Assembly (NCBI RefSeq): GCF_000012625.1
Contig: NC_007516.1
Location: 1,798,001 to 1,862,000 of the forward strand
Direction of reading: 5' to 3'
DNA from: Synechococcus sp. CC9605
GTDB taxonomy: Bacteria; Cyanobacteriota; Cyanobacteriia; PCC-6307; Cyanobiaceae
Length of the DNA: 64,000 nucleotides
Positions within the stretch are counted from its first letter, which is position 1. Every line of letters starts with the position of its first letter. The translations under genes and the position numbers were made by a program. The notes beneath the pieces were generated by a model, which saw nothing but the letters and a program-made list of their open reading frames with translations, was not told where the DNA came from and made no database searches. Positions 44,518 to 55,213 of this stretch are shown here, piece after piece.

Positions 44518-45180
44518 TCAATTCGCAGCGTCTGTTGACACCAATCTCGGGCCGAACAAGGCCGAACCGATCCTGAGCCAGGTGCTGCCCGCTTCAGCAG
44601 CCTCTTTCCAGTCCGTGCTCATCCCCATCGAGCACTCCGCCAAGGCGAGCTGATCGGCCAAAGCTCGGCAGTCGGAAAACAACGCCTTGCGCTGCTCTGC
44701 GGCCATGTCGAGCGGCGCCATGGTCATCAGGCCCGAGATCCGCAACCCCGGCAGAGCCTGCAGGTCGGACCAGATGGCACCGAGTTCCTCGGCCGACAGT
44801 CCCCCTTTGCTGGGATCGGGCCGAAATTTCACCTGCAGCAACACTTCAGGACGGCGGTCCTCCTCCAGAGCGATGCGCGATACCCGTTCAGCCAGGGACA
44901 GGGAATCCACCGAGTGGATGACATCGAAGGCCTTCACCACCGGCCGCACCTTGTTGCTTTGCAGGCGACCAATGAAATGCCAGCGCAGGTTCAAATCGAT
45001 CAGCGCTTCTTGCTTCGGCAGAGCCTCCTGCACGCGGCTCTCCCCGAAATCACACTGACCAAGCTCTGCCACGCAACGAACGGACGCTGCTGGGTGCCCC
45101 TTGCTAACGGCCAGAAGCCTGGATGAAGAGGGGCGGACTGCCTGGAGCGCCTGCCAACGCGCAGCGAAGGAATCGGTCAA
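44518..45180 (-). CDS. pipY: YggS/PipY PLP homeostasis protein
   Basis: A 220-residue PLP-binding protein of the COG0325 family. The TTG start at 45180 gives MTDSFAARWQAL; longer frames upstream have no support. The PLP lysine is in LLAVSKGHPAASV, and GESRVQEALPK, WHFIGRLQSNK and the C-terminal LRIGSALFG are family blocks. It is thought to balance B6 vitamers and amino acids. It begins 4 bp after pipX, the conserved pipX-pipY operon of cyanobacteria. Confidence 0.92.
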   Translation of the reverse strand: MTDSFAARWQALQAVRPSSSRLLAVSKGHPAASVRCVAELGQCDFGESRVQEALPKQEALIDLNLRWHFIGRLQSNKVRPVVKAFDVIHSVDSLSLAERVSRIALEEDRRPEVLLQVKFRPDPSKGGLSAEELGAIWSDLQALPGLRISGLMTMAPLDMAAEQRKALFSDCRALADQLALAECSMGMSTDWKEAAEAGSTWLRIGSALFGPRLVSTDAAN

Positions 45181-45184
45181 GGGT

Positions 45185-45451
45185 TCAGATGAACGTCTGA
45201 TCGAAGAGCTGACTCCAGGCCTCCAGCTCGTCCGAGCCATCCCGCCTGCAACGGCCCAAATGCACCTCAGCGTGGTGACGCGCATCTCCGTAGGGGATTA
45301 CTTCGAACTGGGCACCACGAGGTTGCAGGGTGACCAGGAAGAACATGCGCTGGGCATAGAGCGTGGCGTAGACGTCACGGCCCTCACCAGCCGGAGCAAC
45401 CCGATAGAGCATCCCGAAGGTGGGGTGATTCAGATATCGCTCGGACGCCAT
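45185..45451 (-). CDS. pipX: PII-interacting protein PipX
   Basis: An 88-residue Tudor-like protein, MASERYLNHPTFGMLYRV with ATLYAQRMFFLVT, that links PII (GlnB) to the nitrogen activator NtcA. The length (88-89 aa) fits the family and the ATG at 45451 is preferred to the start 6 codons upstream. The C-terminal helices (LGRCRRDGSDELEAWSQLFD) are diverged. It sits 14 bp after cbiQ and before pipY. Confidence 0.92.
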   Translation of the reverse strand: MASERYLNHPTFGMLYRVAPAGEGRDVYATLYAQRMFFLVTLQPRGAQFEVIPYGDARHHAEVHLGRCRRDGSDELEAWSQLFDQTFI

Positions 45452-45465
45452 GCCGTGATCGGATG

Positions 45466-46374
45466 TCATAGAGCACCGTACTGACCGCGGAGCCCAATCA
45501 CCAAGACGAGAACAATCATCGCCAGGCCATTCAGCAGGGGGGCCGCCCGATCGGGTGGCATGCGGAAGTAAGATGGACCAAGAATTCGGCCGCCACGGGC
45601 GACCAGAGCATCGGCCCCCTGCTCAGCCCTGAGAAGGATGTTGGCCAGCAGCCGCTCCCCGACGGCCAGCACTAGGCCGAAACCAGCCTTGAATCCCAGC
45701 TGACGGAGGTTGACGGCGCGGCTGGCGAGAGAGCGCAGCAGATTCTGGAGCTCCTCCTGCACCAGAGGCAGAAAGCGCAGTGCCAGCAGCAATTGAAACC
45801 CCAGTCGCTCCACAGGACACCCCAGCCACTTCAAGGGAGCCAGGCACCAACTGAGGGCCCAGACCAGATCCTCTGGAGGGGTCGTGATCAGCATCAGATT
45901 GACGCTGTGAATCACGGTGAAGATCAGGGTCGACGTGCGCAGCCCCAGCAGCGCCGAAGCACGATCCACCACCAGCGGCCCCAGCTGGAGACCGCCCAAC
46001 TGCAGGGGGCCGAGGCGCAGCAGATCCCAGGAAGGACCCTCCATCTCGAGCCCCGGAAGCTCAGCCGGACTGCGCAGCGGGAAGGCCGCAGGAGGATCCA
46101 CCGCCGGCAACAACATCGAGAAGAGGCCCACCACAACGGCCAAGGCCGTCAGCAACAGCACAGACCGCCACCACAGCGAGCGAGCCAGTCCACTGCCAAG
46201 GGTGATCAGCACCAGAGCCACCACCAGGCCAACGCGCCAGAGGGGCCCCGCCAGAACAGGCGTGAGCAGAAAGACAAGGGACCAGGCGAGCTTCAGGCGA
46301 GGGTCCAGGCGCCGGAGCCAACCCGTGGACCCATCGACGTATTGGCCCATGGGGACCTGGCGCAACCAGTCCAT
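45466..46374 (-). CDS. cbiQ: ECF/CbiQ-type transporter transmembrane protein
   Basis: A 302-residue protein with about six helices and the T-component pattern: RLDPRLKLAWSLVFLL at the start, and the coupling-helix motifs LLLALRFLPLVQEELQNLLR and ASRAVNLRQLG, which contact the ATPase subunits. The cognate A and S components are not in the window, so the vitamin or metal carried is unknown. It overlaps nothing; der lies 3 bp upstream and pipX 14 bp downstream, a likely operon. Confidence 0.88.
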   Translation of the reverse strand: MDWLRQVPMGQYVDGSTGWLRRLDPRLKLAWSLVFLLTPVLAGPLWRVGLVVALVLITLGSGLARSLWWRSVLLLTALAVVVGLFSMLLPAVDPPAAFPLRSPAELPGLEMEGPSWDLLRLGPLQLGGLQLGPLVVDRASALLGLRTSTLIFTVIHSVNLMLITTPPEDLVWALSWCLAPLKWLGCPVERLGFQLLLALRFLPLVQEELQNLLRSLASRAVNLRQLGFKAGFGLVLAVGERLLANILLRAEQGADALVARGGRILGPSYFRMPPDRAAPLLNGLAMIVLVLVIGLRGQYGAL

Positions 46375-46377
46375 GAC

Positions 46378-47745
46378 TCAGCCTTTGCGACTCTGCTGAC
46401 GGGCCAGGTCGCGTTCGGCATCGCGCTGTTGCTTGCCCCGCCAGAACAGACGCAACGGGCTGCCATCGAAACCGAGGCCCTCGCGGATCTGCCGCTCCAC
46501 ATAGCGCCGGTAGGTCTCACCGAACATTTTGGGGTCGTTGACGAACAGCGTGAAGCTGGGGGGGCGGCTGGCCACCTGGGTGCCGTAATACAGCTTTCCC
46601 TGGCGTCCACCGCGGGTGGTGGGGGGGCTGCGCCAGCTCAGCGCTTCCTTGAGCACCTCGTTCACAACGGACGTACTGACGCGGCGACGGTGCTGCTCAA
46701 CCGCCAAGGCGGCCAAAGCAAAGATGCTCTCCACCCGCTGGCCCGTCAGCGCTGAAGTGAACAGCATCGGAGCCCAATCAAGGAAATAGAGCTTGGAGCG
46801 CAGCTCCTTTTCCATCGCCGTCATGGTGTGGCTGTCTTTTTCCAAGGCGTCCCATTTGTTGACGACCACCACGCAGGCACGCCCGTCCTCTTCAATGCGG
46901 CCCGCCAGGCGCTGATCCTGCTCGGTCACCCCATCGAGGGCATCGATCACCAGAACACAAACATCACTGCGTTCAATGGCCTTGAAACTGCGGTTGATGC
47001 CGAAAAATTCCGGGCCGTAGTTGACGCTGCGACGCCTCCGGATGCCTGCGGTATCGACTAAGCGCCAGGGGCGATTCTCACGAATGATGCTGGTATCAAT
47101 CGTGTCGCGGGTGGTGCCGCGGATCGGGCTGACAATCGCCCGCTGCTCTCCGCAGATGGCATTCAGCAGACTGGATTTACCGACATTCGGCCGTCCGATG
47201 ATGGCCATCTGAATCGGCTCTTCCTCGTCACCCTCCTGATCCTTCGGGGGCAAAAAGGTGAGCACCTGATCCAGCAGCTCTCCGGTGCCTGCGCCATGGA
47301 TGGCCGAGATCGGATGGGGTTCACCCAGGCCAAGGCTCCAAAATTCGCCAGCCATCGCCAGGCCCTGTTCCGGCGATTCGCACTTGTTCACCGCCAGAAG
47401 CGTGGGACAGCGGTGACTGCGTAGAAATTCCGCGATGGATTCGTCAGCGGCGGTGAGCCCCTGCTGACCATCAACGATCACCAGAGCCACACTGGCTTCC
47501 TCGAGCGCGAGCGCCGCCTGCTCCCGGATCTCCGGCAGAAACTCACTGTCATCGTCGAAGACCAGTCCACCGGTGTCGACGACCTTGAACTCGCGATCAC
47601 CCCAGTAGCCATCCTGGTAGGTGCGATCACGCGTCACGCCTGGCTGATCGTGAACGATGGCCTCCCGACTGCGGCAAAGCCGGTTCACCAAGGTCGACTT
47701 ACCGACATTGGGGCGTCCGATGATTGCGACGACAGGACGCGTCAA
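46378..47745 (-). CDS. der: Ribosome assembly GTPase Der (EngA)
   Basis: A 455-residue protein with two tandem G domains and a KH-like domain. G1 motifs are [10 protein letters not shown] (domain 1) and [10 protein letters not shown] (domain 2), with G3 DTGG and DTAG, and G4 NKCE and NKWD. It acts in 50S assembly. The C-terminus, with [17 protein letters not shown], is basic. It reads away from the pseudogene at 47876. Confidence 0.96.
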   Translation of the reverse strand: MTRPVVAIIGRPNVGKSTLVNRLCRSREAIVHDQPGVTRDRTYQDGYWGDREFKVVDTGGLVFDDDSEFLPEIREQAALALEEASVALVIVDGQQGLTAADESIAEFLRSHRCPTLLAVNKCESPEQGLAMAGEFWSLGLGEPHPISAIHGAGTGELLDQVLTFLPPKDQEGDEEEPIQMAIIGRPNVGKSSLLNAICGEQRAIVSPIRGTTRDTIDTSIIRENRPWRLVDTAGIRRRRSVNYGPEFFGINRSFKAIERSDVCVLVIDALDGVTEQDQRLAGRIEEDGRACVVVVNKWDALEKDSHTMTAMEKELRSKLYFLDWAPMLFTSALTGQRVESIFALAALAVEQHRRRVSTSVVNEVLKEALSWRSPPTTRGGRQGKLYYGTQVASRPPSFTLFVNDPKMFGETYRRYVERQIREGLGFDGSPLRLFWRGKQQRDAERDLARQQSRKG

Positions 47746-47801
47746 GAGTCTGCTCAGGCCAATCTTTCACCCTACAGAGAGGCCATAAATCAGTGGCAAA
47801 A

Positions 47802-47844
47802 CCGAAATTCTTTCGGAGCGAGACAAATGAGTCTCAATTGAGAC
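47802..47844. promoter_or_regulatory. Hairpin and 14-bp palindrome upstream of der
   Basis: CCGAAA (47802-47807), a three-base loop TTC, and TTTCGG (47811-47816) form a small hairpin. A perfect palindrome, GTCTCAATTGAGAC, lies at 47831-47844. They are in the 130-bp divergent spacer between der and the transpeptidase pseudogene and could be an operator pair or a leader structure. No regulator was assigned. Confidence 0.35.
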
Positions 47845-47875
47845 GTCTAGGGCGGGTTCAGTCTGATCCTCCGTC

Positions 47876-48258
47876 ATGCTCGAGCTCGTCGCCAGCCTTG
47901 TGGTCGACCTCTCCGATCAACGCCTGACCGTCTAAAACAGCGATCAGGAGGTGGTTCGTGTGATTCCGGTCAGCACCGGCAAGGCCTCCACACCAACCCC
48001 GATCTTCAAAGCAAGTTCTTCACGAAGTACCGATCCACAACGATGTACGGACGCACCTACACCGTTCCAGGGGTGCCGTTCACGATGTGCGTGAGTGCGA
48101 ACGAGGCCATCTGCCTCTACGCCGCCCCCTGGCAGGAGAACGCAGGGCAACCCTTCGGCGTGCCCCGCAGCCATGGCTGTGTGCGCATGCCGATGAACCA
48201 CGCCCGTTGGTTGTTCCACAACCCCCCGAAAGGCACACCCATCACGATTCAGTCCTGA
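47876..48258 (+). pseudogene. Broken L,D-transpeptidase (YkuD) gene
   Basis: The frame starts MLELVASLVVDLSDQRLTV, then an in-frame TAA, then NSDQEVVRVIPVSTGKASTP and PIFKA. At about 48010 the reading frame shifts: the rest (KFFTKYRSTTMYGRTYTVP, then PWQENAGQPFGVPRS and the catalytic SHGCVRMPMNHARWLFHN) is in another frame to a TGA at 48256. The YkuD signature H-x-C (SHGCVRM) is intact, but the nonsense codon and the frameshift make a functional protein unlikely. The gene would have cross-linked peptidoglycan. Confidence 0.8.
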
Positions 48259-48272
48259 GTCTGGCCACCGGA

Positions 48273-48740
48273 TCACTTCACCGGCAGATCGCCGGGGTGC
48301 CCCTGCACCGGATCGCCAGGAGGGGGAAGCTCAGGACCCAATGGCCCCTGCTCCGGCAGGGGGTCGCCCTGCTGGGCCAGCCGGGCCAACAGCCAGTTCA
48401 CGGCAGTGGCTCGTCGGGTACGGCGGGGGTACAACTCACCGATGCGGTAACCCGCAAAGTTGAGCTGTTGCTTGAGCAGCTGTTTGTGTTCCTTGGGAAC
48501 CGAGCGGGTCAAACGAACCGACGCGGGACGCTCCGCGATCAACTCGGGAGCCTGGGGGAAGGCGTCGGCCCATTCGGAGGGTGTGTCGGGACCGGCGCAC
48601 CACTGCGGTTCAGCAGGCTGATAGCCCAGACGTTCCCAAATCCTTTCGCAAACAAAGCGATCGCTGCAGCGGTCCTCGAGGATCTGCAACAGCAACGAAC
48701 GACTGAGCGGCCAGGGCATGTCGGTTGCGTTGTGCAGCAT
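48273..48740 (-). CDS. DUF1823-family protein, 155 aa
   Basis: A cyanobacterial and plant-plastid family of unknown function. Typical blocks: LLLQILEDRCSDRFVCERIW, TPSEWADAFPQAPELIAERP, LTRSVPKEHKQLLKQQLNF and YPRRTRRATAVNWLL. A Pro-rich tail of about 25 residues follows. It is divergent from dus, 6 bp apart. Confidence 0.8.
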   Translation of the reverse strand: MLHNATDMPWPLSRSLLLQILEDRCSDRFVCERIWERLGYQPAEPQWCAGPDTPSEWADAFPQAPELIAERPASVRLTRSVPKEHKQLLKQQLNFAGYRIGELYPRRTRRATAVNWLLARLAQQGDPLPEQGPLGPELPPPGDPVQGHPGDLPVK

Positions 48741-48746
48741 GGACCC

Positions 48747-49748
48747 ATGATTGCTCTACCCCCTCTGCAGCTACCCGGCAATGGCATCGCACGTCAGCTG
48801 CGCTGCCGCGTGTTGCAGTCGCCGCTGGCAGGGGTGAGCGATCGAGTGTTTCGCAGCCTGGTTCGACGCTGGGCGCCCGATGCCCTGTTGTTCACCGAAA
48901 TGGTGAATGCCACCAGCCTCGAGATGGGGCATGGACTGTGCAAGGTGGAATCGCTCGCCGAGGAATCCGGCCCCATCGGCGTGCAACTGTTCGACCATCG
49001 CCCCCAGGCCATGGCCGATGCGGCACGACGGGCCGAAGCCAGTGGCGCCTTTCTGATCGACATCAACATGGGCTGCCCGGTGCGGAAGATTGCCCGCAAA
49101 GGGGGCGGTTCCGGGTTGATCCGTGATCCCGGGCTGGCCATTCAGATCGTGGAAGCGGTGGCGGACGCGGTGGCCGTGCCTGTCACGGTGAAGACACGCC
49201 TGGGTTGGTGTGGCAGTGATGCCGATCCCGTGCACTGGTGCCAGCAATTGGAACAAGCCGGGGCACAACTTCTCACTCTGCATGGACGCACCCGCGAGCA
49301 GGGCTTCAAGGGTGCCGCCGACTGGAGCTCCATCAGGCAGGTGCGGGAGGCCCTCACGATCCCGCTAATCGCGAACGGCGACATCAACAGCCCCGACGAT
49401 GCCCTGCGCTGCCTGAAACAGACCGGCGCAGCGGGCGTGATGGTGGGCCGAGGCACGATGGGGTCCCCATGGTTGGTGGGTCAGATCGACGCCGCCCTAG
49501 CCGGTCGCTCGATCCCCGCCACGCCGGATCCCTCAGCACGACTTGCGCTGGCCCGCGATCAATTGGATGGCCTCGTGCAGGATCGCGGTGACCACGGGCT
49601 GCTGATTGCCCGCAAACACATGGGATGGACCTGCACGGGCTTCCCCGGCGCCTCGCGACTGCGTCATGACCTGATGCGGGCACCCACACCCGCCCAGGCC
49701 AGGGATCTGCTTACTCAGCAGATCGATGCCCTTGCCGCGTCCGCTTGA
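48747..49748 (+). CDS. dus: tRNA-dihydrouridine synthase
   Basis: A 333-residue FMN-dependent enzyme that reduces uridine in tRNA D-loops. The start MIALPPLQLPGNGIARQL is followed by SPLAGVSDRVFRSLVRRW; the catalytic cysteine is in INMGCPVRKIARKGGGS; FMN and RNA sites are TVKTRLGW, LHGRTREQGF, NGDINSPDDA and GRGTMGSPWL. The much longer in-frame start upstream runs through the pseudogene and DUF1823 region and is not used. It ends by overlapping the next possible start. Confidence 0.93.
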   Translation: MIALPPLQLPGNGIARQLRCRVLQSPLAGVSDRVFRSLVRRWAPDALLFTEMVNATSLEMGHGLCKVESLAEESGPIGVQLFDHRPQAMADAARRAEASGAFLIDINMGCPVRKIARKGGGSGLIRDPGLAIQIVEAVADAVAVPVTVKTRLGWCGSDADPVHWCQQLEQAGAQLLTLHGRTREQGFKGAADWSSIRQVREALTIPLIANGDINSPDDALRCLKQTGAAGVMVGRGTMGSPWLVGQIDAALAGRSIPATPDPSARLALARDQLDGLVQDRGDHGLLIARKHMGWTCTGFPGASRLRHDLMRAPTPAQARDLLTQQIDALAASA

Positions 49749-49771
49749 CTGGATGCTCCTACGATCAGGGC

Positions 49772-52756
49772 GTGGAGCCTGCCAGCGGCCAAGACAACAG
49801 CACGCTTGATGCTCAGGCCTGGCAGCGCTGGCGGTCTGGTCGCGCCAGCGCCGAAGAAATCGAGCGTTGGCAGCAACAGGTCCAGCAGCAGCTCCCCTTG
49901 CTCCCGCAACAGCTGCTGGACCCGTCGCTGCTGCCCATCGCACTGTTGAGCAACCCGAGCCAGTGGTCTCCGGAAGACAGCGGGCTGGATCCAATCGCTC
50001 TTCTGGCCTGCCACCAGGACCTCACTGACCCCAAACAATTGCTGAGCAGCGGCCGCCTTGGCGAGATCGCCCTGGGACAGCGCAGCCTGTTCACGGATCT
50101 GCCGCCGGTACACCTCCAGGCCTACCGGGATGGGTTGAGACCAGCGGCATGTGACGACTCCCTCAGCGCTCTAGAGCACCTGGGGGGCATCGGCCGTCAA
50201 CGCTTCCAGCAGGGACAGCCCTTGGGCATGGATCTCGATCGCTACCAGCCCCCCCTACCGGACCCAGCACCAAGCGGGTCCATCCCCTCAGCGGCCACGG
50301 TGTTGGTGGTTCTCCACCCCACCCAAGAAGAAGCAGAGGCTGAGTCGGCGCGCAGCTCACCACCAGAAGGATGGAGTCAGATCCGGCACGCCTCCCTCGA
50401 GGATCCCTCTGGATGGATCGGAGCTCCGTTCCCAGACGGTGAGACCCTCGTCAGCTTCTGCCACGCCAGTGATCAGCTGGATCCCCAGGCAGCCCTGCGC
50501 ATGGCCCACTGCGCAGCGCAACACCCTGAAGCGGTGTTGCTCACCAGCGATGAAACCCTGCGCTGGAGTGAAGACCCAGGCATTCCTGCGGGGAACCGCC
50601 AGAACAGAACAACCATCACACCGTTTCGTCTGCTCTGCCGGGGATGCATCGGCGGCCTGGTGACCCTCCGCTGGTCAACGCTGCAACAACTGAACCTGCC
50701 GGCATCCAGCGGTTCGCTGCATGCCCTGCTGCTGGATCTGGCGCTGCAGGTTTGCCGCCGTGGAGATGCCGTGGCCCACTGCCCGGAGGTTTTGCTTCAG
50801 CGATGCATCCGGGCGAACCCGACCGTGCCCGACGTTGCATCCCCGGCCGACCGCCACTGTTGGACCCCTGAGCTCAGCGATGAGATCCTGGCGATCACCC
50901 AGCGACACAGCCCAGGCTTTCTGGAGCTGGGTGGGGAGCTCACTTCCTCTCAATCGCTCAACGCCTGCCATCAGTTAAGGCTCCGCACCGATCCCAGTGT
51001 TCTGGTGTCGGTTCTGATCCCGTTTCGCGACCGGGTGGATCTCACCCAGAGCTGCGTCGCCTCCCTGCGCCGCTGTGCCGGAGCTGTGGCCTACGAGCTG
51101 ATCCTGATCGACAACGGCAGTGAGGAGGCCGCCACCCAGGACTGGCTGGATGAACAGGCGCAGCTCGATGACGTGTGCGTGGTGCGAGTGGACGAACCGT
51201 TCAACTATTCGCGGCTCAACAACATCGGCAGACGCCATGCCCGTGGCAGCCATTTGTTGCTGCTGAACAACGACATCGAATTCCGATCCGCCGAGGTGCT
51301 CCAGGCCCTGCTGGACCCATTCGCCTACCGCGGCACCACTGCCGTGGGAGCGAAGTTGCACTACCCCGACGGGAGTATCCAGCATCAGGGGGTCGCCCTG
51401 GTGAAGGGGGAACGGCGCTGTGTGGTGGAACCTGGCAAACACCTGCACAGCGCTCCGGTGCTGGCCACCCTCACACCCCTGCTCCTGCAGGAGGAGTTCA
51501 CCGCAGCAACCGGAGCCTGCCTGATGCTCCGCAGCAGTGATTTCGATGGCATTCAAGGCTTCGATGAAAATCTCGCCGTGGTGTTCAACGATGTGGATCT
51601 CTGCCTGCGGCTCCGCGCGCAGGGCGGATCAATAGTCGTGACCCCCTATCTGGAGATCGTTCATCACGAGTCGATCAGCCGCGGCAAGGATCGGGAAGGT
51701 GCTGCACTGGCCCGCCATCAACGGGAATCCGGTCAGCTAAGGGCCAAGCACGCCGGGCTGTTTGCCGCAGGCGATCCCCTCAGCAGTCAGCGGATTCATC
51801 CCCACAGCAATCGCTACCAACCCCGGGAACCCGCGCCGCGCTCAAAAGGTCCCGTGGCCAATGCCGTGCTCATGCACTGGAGGGATCCGAACTTCCAACC
51901 CAACCGTCAACGACCGATCGTTGTGCTCGCGCATTTTTCAGCCGACAACCGGTTTCGGGATGACCTCTTCCCTCTAATTGACGAGTACCAGCGCTTCGCC
52001 GACGTGATTGTTGTGTCGTCAGCCAGCGGGGTGCGCTGGCACCCGAGAACCCTGCATCGGCTGCGCCAACGCTGTGCCGCGATCGTTATCCGGCGCAACC
52101 AGGGGTATGACTTCGGCAGCTGGAAGGCAGCACTCAACCTTCACCGGCAGGACATTGATCAAGCAGCGTTCCTGGTGCTCACCAATGACAGCTTCTGGGG
52201 ACCGATCGCCCCCCTCGACGATCTGTTCCAACGCCTGCAGGCCAGCAGAGCGGATGTGATTGGGCTGACGGACGATTTGATGTACGAACCGCATCTGTCG
52301 TCCGCCTTCACGGCTTACAAACCCAAGGCCTTGCAGAGCCAAGCCTTCAACAACTTCTGGAATTCTCTACAGATCTGGCCCCGCAAACGGGACCTGGTCA
52401 AACAATGCGAAGTGGGCCTACCGGTGCAGCTGCGGGCAGCGGGGGTGAAGCTCGAGAGCCTCTATACCCACAACGCCAATGGCAATGTTCTCCACTACGA
52501 CTGGAAGCACTTGATTGAGCAAAGCGGCTTCCCTTTCCTCAAGGTGAGCCTGCTGCGGGACAACCCCACAAAGCAACCCGTCGACACCTGGCCCGAGGTG
52601 ATCGGACAACGCAACCCTCAGCTAGCGGCCAGCATCGAACGCCAACTGCAGTCGAGGACAGGGTTACGACGACTGCTGGAACGGCTGCGCCATCGACTGA
52701 ATGGAAGTGGTCGCAATGGGTCTCGTGCTGTAATAGCGCCGACTTCACACCGGTGA
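49772..52756 (+). CDS. Multi-domain glycosyltransferase: GT2 plus RgpF-like rhamnan domain
   Basis: A 994-residue protein. The N-terminal 400 residues contain a poorly conserved, GT-like region. A GT2 domain follows (about 410-660): [37 protein letters not shown] (D-x-D site) and the acidic [20 protein letters not shown]. The C-terminal domain (about 710-960) is RgpF-like: [43 protein letters not shown] 49772 is the start preferred here; a TTG at 49745 overlaps the dus stop. It precedes the dTDP-rhamnose genes, so rhamnose transfer to a surface polysaccharide is likely. Confidence 0.85.
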   Translation: MEPASGQDNSTLDAQAWQRWRSGRASAEEIERWQQQVQQQLPLLPQQLLDPSLLPIALLSNPSQWSPEDSGLDPIALLACHQDLTDPKQLLSSGRLGEIALGQRSLFTDLPPVHLQAYRDGLRPAACDDSLSALEHLGGIGRQRFQQGQPLGMDLDRYQPPLPDPAPSGSIPSAATVLVVLHPTQEEAEAESARSSPPEGWSQIRHASLEDPSGWIGAPFPDGETLVSFCHASDQLDPQAALRMAHCAAQHPEAVLLTSDETLRWSEDPGIPAGNRQNRTTITPFRLLCRGCIGGLVTLRWSTLQQLNLPASSGSLHALLLDLALQVCRRGDAVAHCPEVLLQRCIRANPTVPDVASPADRHCWTPELSDEILAITQRHSPGFLELGGELTSSQSLNACHQLRLRTDPSVLVSVLIPFRDRVDLTQSCVASLRRCAGAVAYELILIDNGSEEAATQDWLDEQAQLDDVCVVRVDEPFNYSRLNNIGRRHARGSHLLLLNNDIEFRSAEVLQALLDPFAYRGTTAVGAKLHYPDGSIQHQGVALVKGERRCVVEPGKHLHSAPVLATLTPLLLQEEFTAATGACLMLRSSDFDGIQGFDENLAVVFNDVDLCLRLRAQGGSIVVTPYLEIVHHESISRGKDREGAALARHQRESGQLRAKHAGLFAAGDPLSSQRIHPHSNRYQPREPAPRSKGPVANAVLMHWRDPNFQPNRQRPIVVLAHFSADNRFRDDLFPLIDEYQRFADVIVVSSASGVRWHPRTLHRLRQRCAAIVIRRNQGYDFGSWKAALNLHRQDIDQAAFLVLTNDSFWGPIAPLDDLFQRLQASRADVIGLTDDLMYEPHLSSAFTAYKPKALQSQAFNNFWNSLQIWPRKRDLVKQCEVGLPVQLRAAGVKLESLYTHNANGNVLHYDWKHLIEQSGFPFLKVSLLRDNPTKQPVDTWPEVIGQRNPQLAASIERQLQSRTGLRRLLERLRHRLNGSGRNGSRAVIAPTSHR

Positions 52757-52764
52757 GCCAGCCG

Positions 52765-53692
<928 letters not shown>

Positions 53693-53703
<11 letters not shown>

Positions 53704-54274
53704 ACAACTCACAACCTCCTCCGGCGTATTGATGCAGGGCCCCCTGCTGATCACGCCCCAAGCCTTTGGCGATGACCGTGGCTGGTTCTACGAAAGCTGG
53801 AATCAGCGCAAGTTCGATGATGCCGTCGGCGAATCAGTGCTGTTCTCGCAAGACAACCACTCGCGCTCGATCCAGGGGGTGTTGAGGGGGCTGCACTACC
53901 AGCTCGCTCCGGAACCTCAGGCCAAGCTGGTGCGTGCCACGGTCGGGGCGATCTACGATGTTGCCGTTGACATCCGACGCAACTCACCCACTTTTGGCGC
54001 CTGGGTCGGCGCTGAACTCAGTGCTGAGAACAAATGCCAGCTTTGGATCCCCGAGGGCTTCGCCCACGGCTTCCTCACCCTCAGCGATGTTGCTGAGGTG
54101 CAATACAAGGCGCGGGGGTTCTGGAACAAATCCTGCGAACGGGGCATCATCTGGAATGACTCTGATCTGGCCATTGCCTGGCCGATCGATCGGCTGCAGG
54201 GTGCCGAAGTGAGCCTCTCAGGCAAGGATGCCGAAGCAGCAAGCTTCAAAGCCGCTGGAGACGTTTTCCCATGA
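53693..54274 (+). CDS. rfbC: dTDP-4-dehydrorhamnose 3,5-epimerase
   Basis: A 193-residue cupin enzyme. Family blocks: [35 protein letters not shown] (catalytic His), [29 protein letters not shown] and the catalytic Tyr region YKARGFWN. It starts inside the end of rfbA and shares a 4-bp overlap with rfbD (ATGA). Confidence 0.95.
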
Positions 54275-55155
54275 AGGTGCTGCTCACCGGAGCTGGCGGT
54301 CAGCTGGGCCAAGCTCTGATCGCATGTGCCCCTGATGGAATCGAGCTGGTGGTCACGAGCCGCCAGGAGCTTGACCTGGCGGACCCTGAAGCCTGCGGCG
54401 GCGCTGTGAAACAGCACAAGCCCGACTGGGTGCTCAACGCCGGTGCTTACACAGCGGTGGACAAGGCCGAGTCGGAGCCCGAGCTGGCCCATGCCGTGAA
54501 TGCCGGGGCACCGGAGGCCTTTGCCCGCGCCCTTGATCAACAGGGGGGACGCCTGCTCCAGATCAGCACCGACTTCGTTTTCAACGGAACCCAGGGCAAG
54601 CCGTATCAACCTGAGCAGGCCCGCGACCCTCTCGGTGTGTATGGGGCAAGCAAAGCTGCAGGAGAAGCAGCAGTCCAAAGCATTTTTGGAGCAAGAGGCC
54701 AGGGCCTGATCCTGCGCACCAGCTGGGTGATCGGGCCCGTGGGCAAGAACTTCGCCCTCACCATGCTCCGCCTTCATCGCGAACGGGATCAACTGGGTGT
54801 TGTCGCCGACCAGGTGGGCTGTCCTACCAGCACCCTCAACCTCGCTCAAGCCTGTTGGCAGACCCTTCAGATCGCTGGTGACCGCGAATTGCCAGCTGTG
54901 ATGCACTGGAGTGATGCAGGCGCTGCCAGCTGGTACGACGTGGCGGTGGCCGTAGGCCAGATCGGTGCTGATTTGGGGCTCATCGACACGCCCGCAGCCG
55001 TTCAACCGATCACCACAGCCGACTACCCGACACCTGCTGAACGACCGGCCTACTCCCTTCTTGACTGCACCTCCACCCGCGCCGCCTTGGACCTCAACGG
55101 TGAGCACTGGCAGCAAGCCATCAAAACCGTGTTGCAGCAAGCTAAAACGCCATGA
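54271..55155 (+). CDS. rfbD: dTDP-4-dehydrorhamnose reductase
   Basis: A 294-residue SDR that makes dTDP-L-rhamnose. GAGGQLGQALI is the NAD(P) motif; NAGAYTAVDKAE, STDFVFNGTQG, and the catalytic Tyr-Lys in YGASKAAGE are present; ADQVGCPTSTLNLA follows. It is in the compact rfbACDB operon. Confidence 0.95.
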   Translation: MKVLLTGAGGQLGQALIACAPDGIELVVTSRQELDLADPEACGGAVKQHKPDWVLNAGAYTAVDKAESEPELAHAVNAGAPEAFARALDQQGGRLLQISTDFVFNGTQGKPYQPEQARDPLGVYGASKAAGEAAVQSIFGARGQGLILRTSWVIGPVGKNFALTMLRLHRERDQLGVVADQVGCPTSTLNLAQACWQTLQIAGDRELPAVMHWSDAGAASWYDVAVAVGQIGADLGLIDTPAAVQPITTADYPTPAERPAYSLLDCTSTRAALDLNGEHWQQAIKTVLQQAKTP

Positions 55156-55213
55156 AGGGCGACTGAGATCAACACCCCAATCCCACACAACGCTCCAACC
55201 CACGCTCTGACCA

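Noticed and set aside
48087-48746. A 220-codon extension ahead of dus
   Set aside because: It runs through the YkuD pseudogene and the opposite strand of the DUF1823 gene; family similarity begins only at the ATG at 48747.
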